64,000 bases of DNA. Origin: Streptomyces sp. CB02980 (GTDB lineage: Bacteria > Actinomycetota > Actinomycetes > Streptomycetales > Streptomycetaceae). Below, piece by piece: positions 47,524 through 56,800 of the stretch. Made by a program: the position numbers and the translations under genes. The stretch is from positions 59,072-123,071 of the forward strand of contig NZ_JACSCH020000014.1 of assembly GCF_014451325.2 (NCBI RefSeq), written 5' to 3'. Position 1 is the stretch's first letter. Each line of letters starts with the position of its first letter. The notes under the pieces are model-generated. The model was not told the DNA's origin, ran no database searches, and saw only the letters and a program-made list of their open reading frames with translations.

Positions 47524-49041
47524 ATGCCCGAACACCCCCCGTCCCTCCTCACCATGTCCGGAATCACCAAGTCCTTCCCCGGCGTCCGCGCCCTCGACGG
47601 CGTGGACCTGGAGGTCGCGCCCGGCGAGGTCCACTGCCTCCTGGGCCAGAACGGTGCCGGCAAGTCCACCCTCATCAAGGTCCTCGCCGGCGCCCACCAG
47701 CCCGACGAGGGCCGGATCACCTGGAACGGCGCACCCGTACGGCTCCGCTCCCCGAGCGCCGCCGTCCGCCTCGGCATCGCCACCATCTACCAGGAACTCG
47801 ACCTCGTCGAAGGCCTCTCCGTCGCCGAGAACGTCCACCTCGGCCACGAACCCACCACCGCCGGATTCGTCCGCACCCGCGACGCGCGGGAGACCACCGC
47901 CGCCCTCCTGAAACGCCTCGGCCACCCCGAGATCGACCCGGCCCGCCGCGTCGGCGAACTCTCCGCCGCCCAGCGGCAGATCGTCTCCATGGCCCGCGCC
48001 CTCTCCCACGACGTCCGTCTCATCGTCATGGACGAACCGTCCGCCGCCCTCGACCCCGACGAGGTCGCCAACCTCTTCCGGATCGTCGCGGACCTCACCG
48101 CCGACGGCGTCGCCGTCGTCTACATCTCCCACCGCCTGGAGGAGATCCGCCGCATCGGCGACCGCGTCACCGTCCTCAAGGACGGCCGGGCCGTCGCCCG
48201 CGGACTGCCCGCCGCGACCACCCCGACCCGTGAGGTCGTCGCCCTCATGACCGGCCGGGACGTCCCCTACGTCTTCCCCGAACGCCCCGCCCGCCCACCC
48301 ACGGGCGAACCCGTCCTCCGAGTCCAAGGACTTGCCAGGAAAGGGGAGTTCGAGGCCCTCGACCTCGAACTCCGCCCCGGCGAGATCGTCGGCCTCGCCG
48401 GGCTCGTCGGCTCCGGCCGCTCCGAGATCCTGGAGACCGTCTACGGAGCGCGGAAGCCCACCGCGGGCCGGGTGACCGTCGACGGACGGCCCCTGCGCCC
48501 CGGCAGCGTCCCCGCCGCCGTCGCCGCCGGACTCGGCCTCGCCCCCGAGGAACGCAAGGCGCAGGGACTGCTCCTCCTCGAATCCGTCACCCGCAACGTC
48601 TCCGTCTCCTCCCTCGCCCGCTTCTCCCGGGCCGGCTGGATCGACCGCGCCACCGAACGCGAGACCGCCAGGACCGCCACCCGCACCCTGTCGCTGCGCC
48701 CCGATCTCCCGGACGCCCCGGTCCGCACCCTCTCCGGCGGCAACCAGCAGAAGGCCGTCCTCGCCCGCTGGCTCCTCCGGGGCTGCCGCGTCCTCCTCCT
48801 CGACGAACCCACCCGGGGCGTCGACGTCGGCGCCCGCGCCGAGCTGTACGCGGTCATCCGGGGGCTCGCCGACGACGGCCTCGCCGTCCTCCTCGTCTCC
48901 AGCGAGGTCCCCGAGGTCCTCGGCCTCGCCGACCGCGTCCTGGTCCTCCGCGAGGGACGGGTCGTCCACCAGGCGCCCGCCCGTGACCTCGACGAACACC
49001 GCGTACTCGACCTCGTGATGGAAGGGAGCCCTGCGGTATGA
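47524..49041 (+). CDS. sugar ABC transporter ATP-binding protein (RbsA-type)
   Basis: A 505-residue ATPase with two nucleotide-binding halves, as in ribose/xylose-type importers. First half: Walker A GQNGAGKST near 41-49, signature LSAAQRQ, Walker B LIVMDEPSAALD. Second half: degenerate Walker A GLVGSGRSE, signature LSGGNQQKAV, Walker B LLLDEPTRGVD. It powers the permease encoded four bases downstream (ATGA overlap). ATG at 47524. The degenerate second Walker A is typical of RbsA/XylG enzymes. Confidence 0.95.
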   Translation: MPEHPPSLLTMSGITKSFPGVRALDGVDLEVAPGEVHCLLGQNGAGKSTLIKVLAGAHQPDEGRITWNGAPVRLRSPSAAVRLGIATIYQELDLVEGLSVAENVHLGHEPTTAGFVRTRDARETTAALLKRLGHPEIDPARRVGELSAAQRQIVSMARALSHDVRLIVMDEPSAALDPDEVANLFRIVADLTADGVAVVYISHRLEEIRRIGDRVTVLKDGRAVARGLPAATTPTREVVALMTGRDVPYVFPERPARPPTGEPVLRVQGLARKGEFEALDLELRPGEIVGLAGLVGSGRSEILETVYGARKPTAGRVTVDGRPLRPGSVPAAVAAGLGLAPEERKAQGLLLLESVTRNVSVSSLARFSRAGWIDRATERETARTATRTLSLRPDLPDAPVRTLSGGNQQKAVLARWLLRGCRVLLLDEPTRGVDVGARAELYAVIRGLADDGLAVLLVSSEVPEVLGLADRVLVLREGRVVHQAPARDLDEHRVLDLVMEGSPAV

Positions 49042-50036
49042 CGCTCACCACCCCGGCCAAGGCGCCGCCCCGGGAGGGCCGTTGGCGCACACTCGGCCTC
49101 AGGGCCGACGTCCGCAACCTGTCGCTGCTCGGCGTGCTCGCCGCACTCATCGTCGTCGGCGGAGTCACCCGGCCCGCCGAGTTCCTCGCCACCTCCAACC
49201 TCCAACTCGTCCTGACGCAGGCCTCCGTGATCGGCGTCGTCACCGTCGGCATGACCTTCGTCATCACCAGCGGCGGCATCGACCTCTCCGTCGGCGCGAT
49301 CGTCGCCCTCGCCTCCGTATGGGCCACGACCCTCGCCACCCAGGAGTTCGGCTTCGCCGGCATCCTCTTCACGGCCGTCGCGGTCGGACTCGGCTGCGGT
49401 CTCGTGAACGGCGTCCTCGTCGCGTACGGCGGCATGGTCCCGTTCATCGCGACCCTCGCCATGCTGGCCTCGGCCCGCGGCCTCGCCCTCCAGATCACCG
49501 ACGGCAAGACGCAGATCGTCACCGTCCCGTCCGTCCTCGACCTCGGCCTCCCCGACGCCTACGTCCTCGGCATCCCGCCGCTCGTCCTCGTCTTCGCGGC
49601 CGTCACCGGCGCCGGCTGGCTGCTCCTCAACCGGACCACCTTCGGCCGCCGCACCATCGCCGTCGGCGGCAACCCGGAGGCCGCCCGCCTCGCCGGCATC
49701 GACGTCCGCCGCCAGCGGCTCTTCCTCTACCTGCTCTCCGGACTGTGCTGCGGCATCGCCGCCTTCCTGCTCGTCGTGCTCGCCGGCTCCGGCCAGAACA
49801 CCAACGGCAATCTGTACGAGCTCGACGCCATCGCCGCCGCCATCATCGGCGGCACCCTCCTCAGCGGCGGCCGGGGCACCATCGTCGGCTCCGTCCTCGG
49901 CGTCCTCGTCTTCACGACCATCACCAACATCTTCGCGCTCAACAACCTGCAGAGCGACGTCCAGCAGATCGCCAAGGGCGCGATCATCGTCGCCGCCGTC
50001 CTGCTCCAGCGCCGCACGGTCCGCGACGGAACCTGA
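49038..50036 (+). CDS. sugar ABC transporter permease (RbsC-type)
   Basis: A 332-residue permease with about ten transmembrane helices, matching the RbsC/AraH family. Marks are TFVITSGGIDLSVGAIVAL near 74-92, FIATLAMLASARGL near 135-148, FGRRTIAVGGNPEAARLAGI near 204-223, and IIGGTLLSGGRGTIVGSVLG near 270-289. ATG at 49038 overlaps the ATPase stop (ATGA), so they are translationally coupled. It is followed by the lipoprotein gene after 73 bp. Confidence 0.95.
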   Translation: MTLTTPAKAPPREGRWRTLGLRADVRNLSLLGVLAALIVVGGVTRPAEFLATSNLQLVLTQASVIGVVTVGMTFVITSGGIDLSVGAIVALASVWATTLATQEFGFAGILFTAVAVGLGCGLVNGVLVAYGGMVPFIATLAMLASARGLALQITDGKTQIVTVPSVLDLGLPDAYVLGIPPLVLVFAAVTGAGWLLLNRTTFGRRTIAVGGNPEAARLAGIDVRRQRLFLYLLSGLCCGIAAFLLVVLAGSGQNTNGNLYELDAIAAAIIGGTLLSGGRGTIVGSVLGVLVFTTITNIFALNNLQSDVQQIAKGAIIVAAVLLQRRTVRDGT

Positions 50037-50109
50037 CCCGACACCCGCCGAACCCGCCCCCTCACCACCACCCCCTTCACCACCACCCGCTCGGAAGGGA
50101 TCCACCGCC

Positions 50110-51147
50110 ATGCCCGAAACCAGCCGCAGACACCTTCTCCTCGGCGGCGCGGCCGTCTCCGCCGGCGCCCTGCTCACGGCCTGTACGAGCAACGAGCCGA
50201 AGAACCAGTCGCCCGTCGGGAGCGCCGCGCCGGCCGCCGACGACAAGCCCGGCACCCCCGTCACCATCGGCTTCGCCGGCCCGCAGGCCGACCACGGCTG
50301 GCTCAACGCCATCAACGACAACGCCGAGCGGCGCGCGAAGAAGTACTCCGACGTCACCCTGGAGATCACCGAGGGCTCCAACGACACCGCCACCCAGATC
50401 GGCCAGGTCCAGACCCTCATCAACAAGAAGGTCGACGTCCTCGTCATCCTCCCCGCCGACGGCAAGGCCCTCACCCAGATCGGCCTCCAGGCCATGAAGG
50501 CCGGCATCCCCGTCATCAACCTCGACCGGATCTTCGCCTCCCCGCAGGCCTACCGCTGCTGGATCGGCGGCGACAACTACGGCATGGGCCTCAACGCCGG
50601 CAACTTCATCGGCGAACAGCTCAAGGACAAGCCGAACGCCACCGTCGTCGAACTCGCCGGCATGGACAGCCTCGAACTCACCAAGCAGCGCACCCAGGGC
50701 TTCGACGACGCCCTCAAGAACTACCCCAACATCCGCAAGGTCGCCCGCCAGGCCGCCGACTTCACCGTCGAGTCGGGGCAGGCGAAGATGGCCCAACTCC
50801 TCCAGGCCCAGTCGAAGTTCGACGCCCTGTGGAACCACGACGACGACCAGGGGGTCGGCGCGCTGCGGGCCGTCGCCCAGGCCGGCCGCAAGGACTTCCT
50901 CATGGTCGGCGGCGCCGGCGCCAAGTCCGCCATGGACGCCATCAAGGCCGACACCGGAGTCCTCAAGGCCACCGTCCTCTACCCGCCGACCATGGCCGCC
51001 TCCGCGATCGACCTCGCCCGCGCCCTCGGCCAGAAGAAGGGCGTCGGCGGCATGTCCGAGCTGGAGATCCCCGCCTCGATCACCCTCTACTCGGCCGTCG
51101 TCACCAAGGAGAACGTCGACGAGTACCTGCCCACCGGCTTCAGCTGA
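50110..51147 (+). CDS. sugar ABC transporter substrate-binding lipoprotein
   Basis: A 345-residue periplasmic-binding-like lipoprotein of the ribose/rhizopine type. The signal carries an Arg-Arg start (SRRHLLLGG) and a lipobox LLTAC (Cys near 25), so it is lipid-anchored after Tat or Sec export. The two Rossmann lobes have TIGFAGPQADHGWLNAIN and LINKKVDVLVILPADGKAL in lobe 1 and VELAGMDS in the hinge region. The DDDQ motif (WNHDDDQGVGAL) is characteristic of sugar-binding relatives. Ligand unknown; given the neighbours a keto-sugar or cyclitol is likely. ATG at 50110 follows GGAAGG. Confidence 0.93.
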   Translation: MPETSRRHLLLGGAAVSAGALLTACTSNEPKNQSPVGSAAPAADDKPGTPVTIGFAGPQADHGWLNAINDNAERRAKKYSDVTLEITEGSNDTATQIGQVQTLINKKVDVLVILPADGKALTQIGLQAMKAGIPVINLDRIFASPQAYRCWIGGDNYGMGLNAGNFIGEQLKDKPNATVVELAGMDSLELTKQRTQGFDDALKNYPNIRKVARQAADFTVESGQAKMAQLLQAQSKFDALWNHDDDQGVGALRAVAQAGRKDFLMVGGAGAKSAMDAIKADTGVLKATVLYPPTMAASAIDLARALGQKKGVGGMSELEIPASITLYSAVVTKENVDEYLPTGFS

Positions 51148-51240
51148 CCGGCCCGGACCCGGGCGGTCCGCACCCGGGCGGCCCGCACCGGGGCCGTCCG
51201 TCCGGACCGGTCCCCGGCGGCCCGACCGCCCCCGGGGAGC
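51148..51240. repeat. GGGCGG/CCGCAC repeats following the lipoprotein stop
   Basis: Units near CCCGGGCGGTCCGCA recur two or three times after the stop at 51147, then a GC-rich stretch continues to the next ribosome site. Confidence 0.45.
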
Positions 51241-51274
51241 AGCAACTCGCCGCACCACGAAACGGAGGAACCGT

Positions 51275-52549
51275 ATGGAACAGACGGAGAGCGGGGCCGC
51301 ACCGCCGACGCTCGGCATCGGCATGGTCGGCTACGCGTTCATGGGAGCCGCCCACTCGCAGGGCTGGCGCACCGCGGGCCGCGTCTTCGACCTGCCGCTG
51401 CGACCCGTCCTCGCCGCCGTCGCGGGCCGTGACGCCACCGCCGTCCGGGCCGCCGCCCGACGGCACGGCTGGGCCGCCGCCGAAACCGACTGGCGCGCCC
51501 TGATCGCCCGCGACGACGTCCAGCTCGTCGACGTCTGCACCCCGGGCGACAGCCATGCGGAGATCGCCGTCGCCGCCCTGGAGGCCGGCAAGCACGTGCT
51601 GTGCGAGAAGCCGCTCGCCAACTCGGTCGCCGAGGCCGAGACCATGGCCGCGGCCGCCGAAGCGGCCACCGCCCGGGGGCAGATCGCCATGGTCGGCTTC
51701 AACTACCGCCGGGTGCCCGCCCTTTCGTACGCCCGGCAGCTCATCGCGGACGGCCGGCTCGGCACCCTGCGGCACGTCCGTGTCACCTACCTCCAGGACT
51801 GGCTGGTCGACCCCGCCTTCCCGCTCACCTGGCGCCTGGAACGCGAACACGCCGGTTCCGGCGCGCTCGGAGACCTGGGGGCGCACGCCGTCGACCTCGC
51901 CCAGTACCTGGCGGGGGAGCCGCTCGTCGGCGTCTCGGCGCTCACCGAGACCTTCGTACGGAAGCGTCCGCTGCTCGCGGGCGTCGCCGCGGGCGGTCTC
52001 GCCGGGGGAGCGGGATCGGAGGCGTACGGGCAGGTCACCGTCGACGACGCGGCCCTGTTCACCGGGCGGCTCGCCTCCGGCGCGCTCGCCTCCTTCGAGG
52101 CCACCCGGATGGCCGCGGGCCGCAAGAACGCGCTGCGGCTCGAGATCAACGGGGAGCGCGGCTCGCTCGCCTTCGACCTGGAGCGGCTCAACGAACTGTC
52201 CTTCCACGACCACACCGAACCGGCGGTCTCGGCGGGCTTCCGCCGCATCCTCGTGACCGAACCCGACCACCCGTACCTGGAGGGCTGGTGGCCACCCGGG
52301 CACGCGCTCGGCTACGAGCACACCTTCGCCCACCAGGCCCGCGACCTGGTTCACGCCGTCGCGAGCGGCATCGCCCCGGCGCCCTCCTTCGCCGACGGCC
52401 TCCAGGTCCAGCGGGTCCTGGCCGCGGTGGAGGAGAGCGCCCGGAGCAACGCGGTCTACACCCCGGTCGGCATCCCGGTCCACACGTCGGCCGAAGGATC
52501 CGCCGACCCGCACGCCGACCCGCACGCCGACACATCCGTACCGAGCTAG
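51275..52549 (+). CDS. Gfo/Idh/MocA family oxidoreductase
   Basis: A 424-residue NAD(P)-dependent sugar dehydrogenase. The Rossmann motif GIGMVGYAFMGAAHS near 15-29 (G-x-V-G-x-x-x-x-G form), the EKP motif VLCEKPLANS near 110-119, and the histidine in the C-terminal DLGAHAVDLAQYL (the D-x-x-x-H pair) are present. Members act on inositols, glucose, or 3-keto sugars. ATG at 51275 with GGAGGAACCGT upstream. The C-terminus ends in ADPHADPHAD repeats. It lies 13 bp before the TIM-barrel gene and is probably in the same operon as the transporter. Confidence 0.93.
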   Translation: MEQTESGAAPPTLGIGMVGYAFMGAAHSQGWRTAGRVFDLPLRPVLAAVAGRDATAVRAAARRHGWAAAETDWRALIARDDVQLVDVCTPGDSHAEIAVAALEAGKHVLCEKPLANSVAEAETMAAAAEAATARGQIAMVGFNYRRVPALSYARQLIADGRLGTLRHVRVTYLQDWLVDPAFPLTWRLEREHAGSGALGDLGAHAVDLAQYLAGEPLVGVSALTETFVRKRPLLAGVAAGGLAGGAGSEAYGQVTVDDAALFTGRLASGALASFEATRMAAGRKNALRLEINGERGSLAFDLERLNELSFHDHTEPAVSAGFRRILVTEPDHPYLEGWWPPGHALGYEHTFAHQARDLVHAVASGIAPAPSFADGLQVQRVLAAVEESARSNAVYTPVGIPVHTSAEGSADPHADPHADTSVPS

Positions 52550-52562
52550 GAGGCGCCCGACC

Positions 52563-53567
52563 GTGCCACGACCCTTCACGCTCTTCACCGGCCAGTGGGC
52601 CGACCTGCCCCTGGAGGAGGTCTGCCGGCTCGCCCGCGACTTCGGCTACGACGGCCTGGAACTCGCCTGCTGGGGCGACCACTTCGAGGTCGACAAGGCT
52701 CTCGCCGACCCGGCGTACGTCAAGGGCAGGCGCGAACTGCTCGACGCGTACGGCCTGAAGTGCTGGGCGATCTCCAACCACCTGGTGGGACAGGCCGTGT
52801 GCGACCATCCCATCGACGAGCGCCACCAGGCGATCGTGCCCGCCCGGATCTGGGGCGACGGCGACGCCGAAGGAGTGCGGCAGCGGGCCGCCCGCGAGCT
52901 CGCGGACACCGCGCGGGCCGCGGCCGCGCTCGGCGTCGACACCGTCATCGGCTTCACCGGCTCCTCCATCTGGCATCTGGTGGCGATGTTCCCGCCGGTC
53001 CCCGAGCGCATGGTCGAGCGCGGCTTCGAGGACTTCGCGGAACGGTGGAACCCGATCCTCGACGTCTTCGACGCCGAGGGCGTCCGCTTCGCCCACGAGG
53101 TCCACCCCAGCGAGATCGCCTACGACTACTGGACCACCCAGCGGGCCCTGGACGCCGTCGACCGGCGTCCCGCCTTCGGCCTCAACTTCGACCCCAGCCA
53201 CTTCGTGTGGCAGGACCTCGACCCCGTCGGCTTCCTGTGGGACTTCCGCGACCGGATCTACCACGTGGACTGCAAGGAGGCCCGCAAGCGGCTCGACGGC
53301 CGGAGCGGCCGGCTCGGCTCCCATCTGCCCTGGGGCGACCCCCGGCGCGGCTGGGACTTCGTCTCCGCGGGACACGGCGACGTGCCCTGGGAGGACGTCT
53401 TCCGGATGCTCCGCTCCATCGGCTACGCCGGGCCCGTCTCCGTGGAGTGGGAGGACGCCGGCATGGACCGGCTGACCGGCGCCCCCGAGGCGCTGTCCTT
53501 CCTCAAGCGGTACGACTTCGACCCCCCTTCGGCCTCCTTCGACGCGGCCTTCGGGACCGCCGACTGA
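52563..53567 (+). CDS. sugar phosphate isomerase/epimerase family TIM barrel
   Basis: A 334-residue xylose-isomerase-like TIM barrel (AP endonuclease 2 family). Signatures: FGYDGLELACWGDHFE near 28-43, WAISNHLVGQAV near 75-86, EVHPSEIAYDYWT near 181-193, NFDPSHFVWQDLDP near 209-222, YHVDCKEARK near 238-247 and VEWEDAGMD near 300-308; the acidic and His residues form a likely metal site. A dehydratase, epimerase or isomerase step on a keto-sugar is plausible. GTG at 52563 after GGAGGCGCCC. Next to Gfo/Idh/MocA, as in inositol and other cyclitol pathways. Confidence 0.92.
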   Translation: MPRPFTLFTGQWADLPLEEVCRLARDFGYDGLELACWGDHFEVDKALADPAYVKGRRELLDAYGLKCWAISNHLVGQAVCDHPIDERHQAIVPARIWGDGDAEGVRQRAARELADTARAAAALGVDTVIGFTGSSIWHLVAMFPPVPERMVERGFEDFAERWNPILDVFDAEGVRFAHEVHPSEIAYDYWTTQRALDAVDRRPAFGLNFDPSHFVWQDLDPVGFLWDFRDRIYHVDCKEARKRLDGRSGRLGSHLPWGDPRRGWDFVSAGHGDVPWEDVFRMLRSIGYAGPVSVEWEDAGMDRLTGAPEALSFLKRYDFDPPSASFDAAFGTAD

Positions 53568-53587
53568 GGTGAAAGCGCAGGTCCGCG

Positions 53588-53611
53588 CCTGGCGGCGAGG
53601 TGCCGCCCGGC
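53588..53611 (+). terminator. weak hairpin after the TIM-barrel gene
   Basis: GGCGGC and GCCGCC arms with a 5-bp loop lie 20-45 bp after the stop at 53567. Pairing extends with a mismatch; modest evidence. Confidence 0.35.
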
Positions 53612-53682
53612 CGGTCCGCGCTGCCCGCGAGAGCCTTTGTCCTCTCACGGGGAGAAGTTCGACCGCACTGCTGCACAAGGGC

Positions 53683-53711
53683 TTTCCGTGGTGGACGAAC
53701 CCGACTACGGT
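53683..53711 (+). promoter_or_regulatory. candidate promoter of the ThuA-fusion gene
   Basis: TTTCCG (53683-53688), a 17-bp spacer and TACGGT (53706-53711) form a Streptomyces-like -35/-10 pair about 100 bp before the GTG at 53813. Confidence 0.35.
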
Positions 53712-53812
53712 CCCTGATGTGTACATGGCGTAACAGCGTGATGTGACCAGCGTGACGGCGCACGCCGGTCCCCGGACAACCCGCACACCCGGCCCTACTC
53801 CGGAGGACACCC

Positions 53813-56800
53813 GTGCACAGAAAACGACTCCGCCCCAGGAAGTCGCTCGCCCTGCTCACCATCGGACTGCTCGCCCTCGGCGCCCCCCAGGGCCTCGCCG
53901 CCGAACCCGAAGCCCCCACCCCCGCCACCCCCGCCGACTCGGCCGCCGAGGAATTCCAGCAGATCACCCTCGCCAAGGGCGGCGAGGAGGTCGGCGAACC
54001 CATGTCCCTCGCCGTACTCCCGGACCGCAGCGTCCTCCACACCTCCCGCAACGGCGAACTCCGCCGCACCGACGCCGCCGGCAACACCACCGTCATCGGC
54101 ACCGTCCCCGTCTACTCCCACGACGAGGAAGGCCTCCAGGGCATCGGCCTCGACCCGGACTTCGCCCGCACCAAGGCCATCTACCTCTACTACGCCCCAC
54201 CCCTCGACACCCCCGCAGGCGACGCCCCCGAGAACGGCACCGCCGCCGACTTCGCGAAGTACGACGGCGTCAACCGCCTCTCCCGCTTCACCCTGAGAGC
54301 CGACGGCACCCTCGACAACGCCAGCGAGAAGAAGGTCATCGACATCCCCGCCACCCGCGGGATCTGCTGCCACGTCGGCGGCGACATCGACTTCGACGCC
54401 CAGGGCAACCTCTACCTCTCGACCGGCGACGACTCCAACCCCTTCGCCTCCGACGGCTTCACCCCCATCGACGAACGCCCCGGCCGCAACCCCGCGTTCG
54501 ACGCCCGCCGCACCTCCGGCAACACCAACGACCTCCGCGGCAAGATCCTCCGCATCAAGGTCGCCGACGACGGCACCTACACCGTCCCCGAAGGCAACCT
54601 CTTCGCCCCCGGCACCGCCAAGACCCGGCCCGAGATCTACGCCATGGGCTTCCGCAACCCCTTCCGCTTCAGCGTCGACAAGGCCACCGGCGTCCTCTAC
54701 GTCGGCGACTACGGTCCCGACGCCGGCGCCGCCGACCCCAAGCGAGGCCCCGCCGGACAGGTCGAGTTCGCCCGGATCACCAAGCCCGGCAACTTCGGCT
54801 GGCCCTTCTGCACCGGCAACAACGACCCCTACGTCGACTACGACTTCGCGACCAAGACCTCCGGCGCCGGCTACGACTGCGCCGCCCTCAAGAACGACTC
54901 CCCGTACAACACCGGACTCGTCGACCTCCCGCCCGCCCAACCCGCCTGGATCCCCTACAACGGCGGCTCCGTACCCGAGTTCGGCACCGGCTCCGAATCA
55001 CCCATGGGCGGCCCCGTCTACCGCTACGACCCCGCCAACACGTCCCCGGTGAAGTTCCCCGAGGCGTACGACGGCGACTTCTTCGCCGGCGAGTTCGGCC
55101 GCCGCTGGATCAAGCGCATCGACCAGGACGCCAACGGCACCGTCGCCTCCATCAACGACGTCCCCTGGACCGGCACCCAGATCATGGACATGGCCTTCGG
55201 GCCCGACGGAGCCCTCTACGTCCTCGACTACGGCACCGCCTGGTTCGGCGGCGACCACAACTCCGGCCTCTACCGCATCGAGAACGCCACCGGCGGACGC
55301 TCCCCGGTCGCCGAGGCCGGCGCGAACAAGACCTCCGGCACCGCCCCGCTGAAGGTCGCCTTCTCCTCCGCCGGCACCACCGACGGCGACGGCGACACCC
55401 TCACCTACACCTGGGACTTCGGCGACGGCGGCACGTCCACAGCCGCCAACCCCACCTACACGTATCGCAAGAACGGCACCTACACGGCGACCGTGACGGC
55501 AAAGGACGCGAGCGGCCGCACCGGCTCCGCCTCCGTCCACGTCGTCGTCGGCAACACCGCCCCCAAGGTCACCCTCGAACTCCCCGCAGAAGGAGCCCTC
55601 TTCTCCTTCGGCGACGACATCCCCTTCAAGGTCAAGGTCACCGACCCCGAAGACGGCACCATCGACTGCGCCAAGATAAAGGTCACCTACGTCCTCGGCC
55701 ACGACAGCCACGGCCACCCCGTCACCACCGCCAACGGCTGCACCGGCACCATCAAGACCTCCGCCGACGGCGGCCACGACGACGACGCCAACATCTTCGC
55801 CGTCTTCGACGCCGAGTACACCGACGGCGGAGGCGGCGGCCAAGCCGCCCTCACCACCCACGACCAGGCCAAACTCCAGCCCCGCCACCGCCAGGCCGAG
55901 CACTTCGACGCCCAGAACGGCGTCAACCTCTTCGACAAGACCCAGGCCAACGGCGGCCGCACCGTCGGCGACATCAACGACGGCGACTGGATCTCCTTCA
56001 AGCCCTACAACGTCACCGGAGCCACCAAGCTCACCGCCCGCATCTCCTCCGGCGGCAACGGCGGCTTCCTCGAAGTCCGCACCGGCTCACCCACCGGCCC
56101 CCTCCACGGCTCCGCACCCGTCCCCGTCACCGGGAGCTGGGAGACCTTCCAGGACATCGACGTACCCCTGCGGAACCTGCCCCGCAAGACCACCGAACTC
56201 TTCCTCGTCTTCAAGGGCGGCACCGGCGCCCTCTACGACCTCGACGACTTCACGTTCTCCAGCGCCCCCGCGAACCGCAACGCCAAGCGGGTCCTGGTCT
56301 TCTCCAAGACCGCCGGCTTCCGCCACGACTCCATCGGCACCGGCATCACCGCCCTCAAGGAACTCGGCGCCGACAGCGACATCGTCATCGACAGCACCGA
56401 GGAACCCCGCCAGTTCACCACCAACAACCTCGCCCGCTACGACGCCGTCGTCTTCCTCTCCACCACCGGCGACGTCCTCGACGCCGACCAGCAGAAGGCC
56501 TTCGAGAACTACGTCTCCACCGGCGGCGGCTACATGGGCATCCACGCCGCGGCCGACACCGAATACGACTGGAGCTTCTACGGCGGACTCGTCGGCGCCT
56601 ACTTCCAGTCCCACCCCCAGATCCAGCCCGCCACCGTCCGCGCCGAAGACCACACCCACCCCGCCACCGCCCACATCGACGGACCCTGGCAGCGCACCGA
56701 CGAGTGGTACAACTACCGCACCAACCCCCGCGACCAGGCACGCGTCCTCGCCACCCTCGACGAGACCACCTACCAGGGCGGCACCATGAAGGGCGACCAC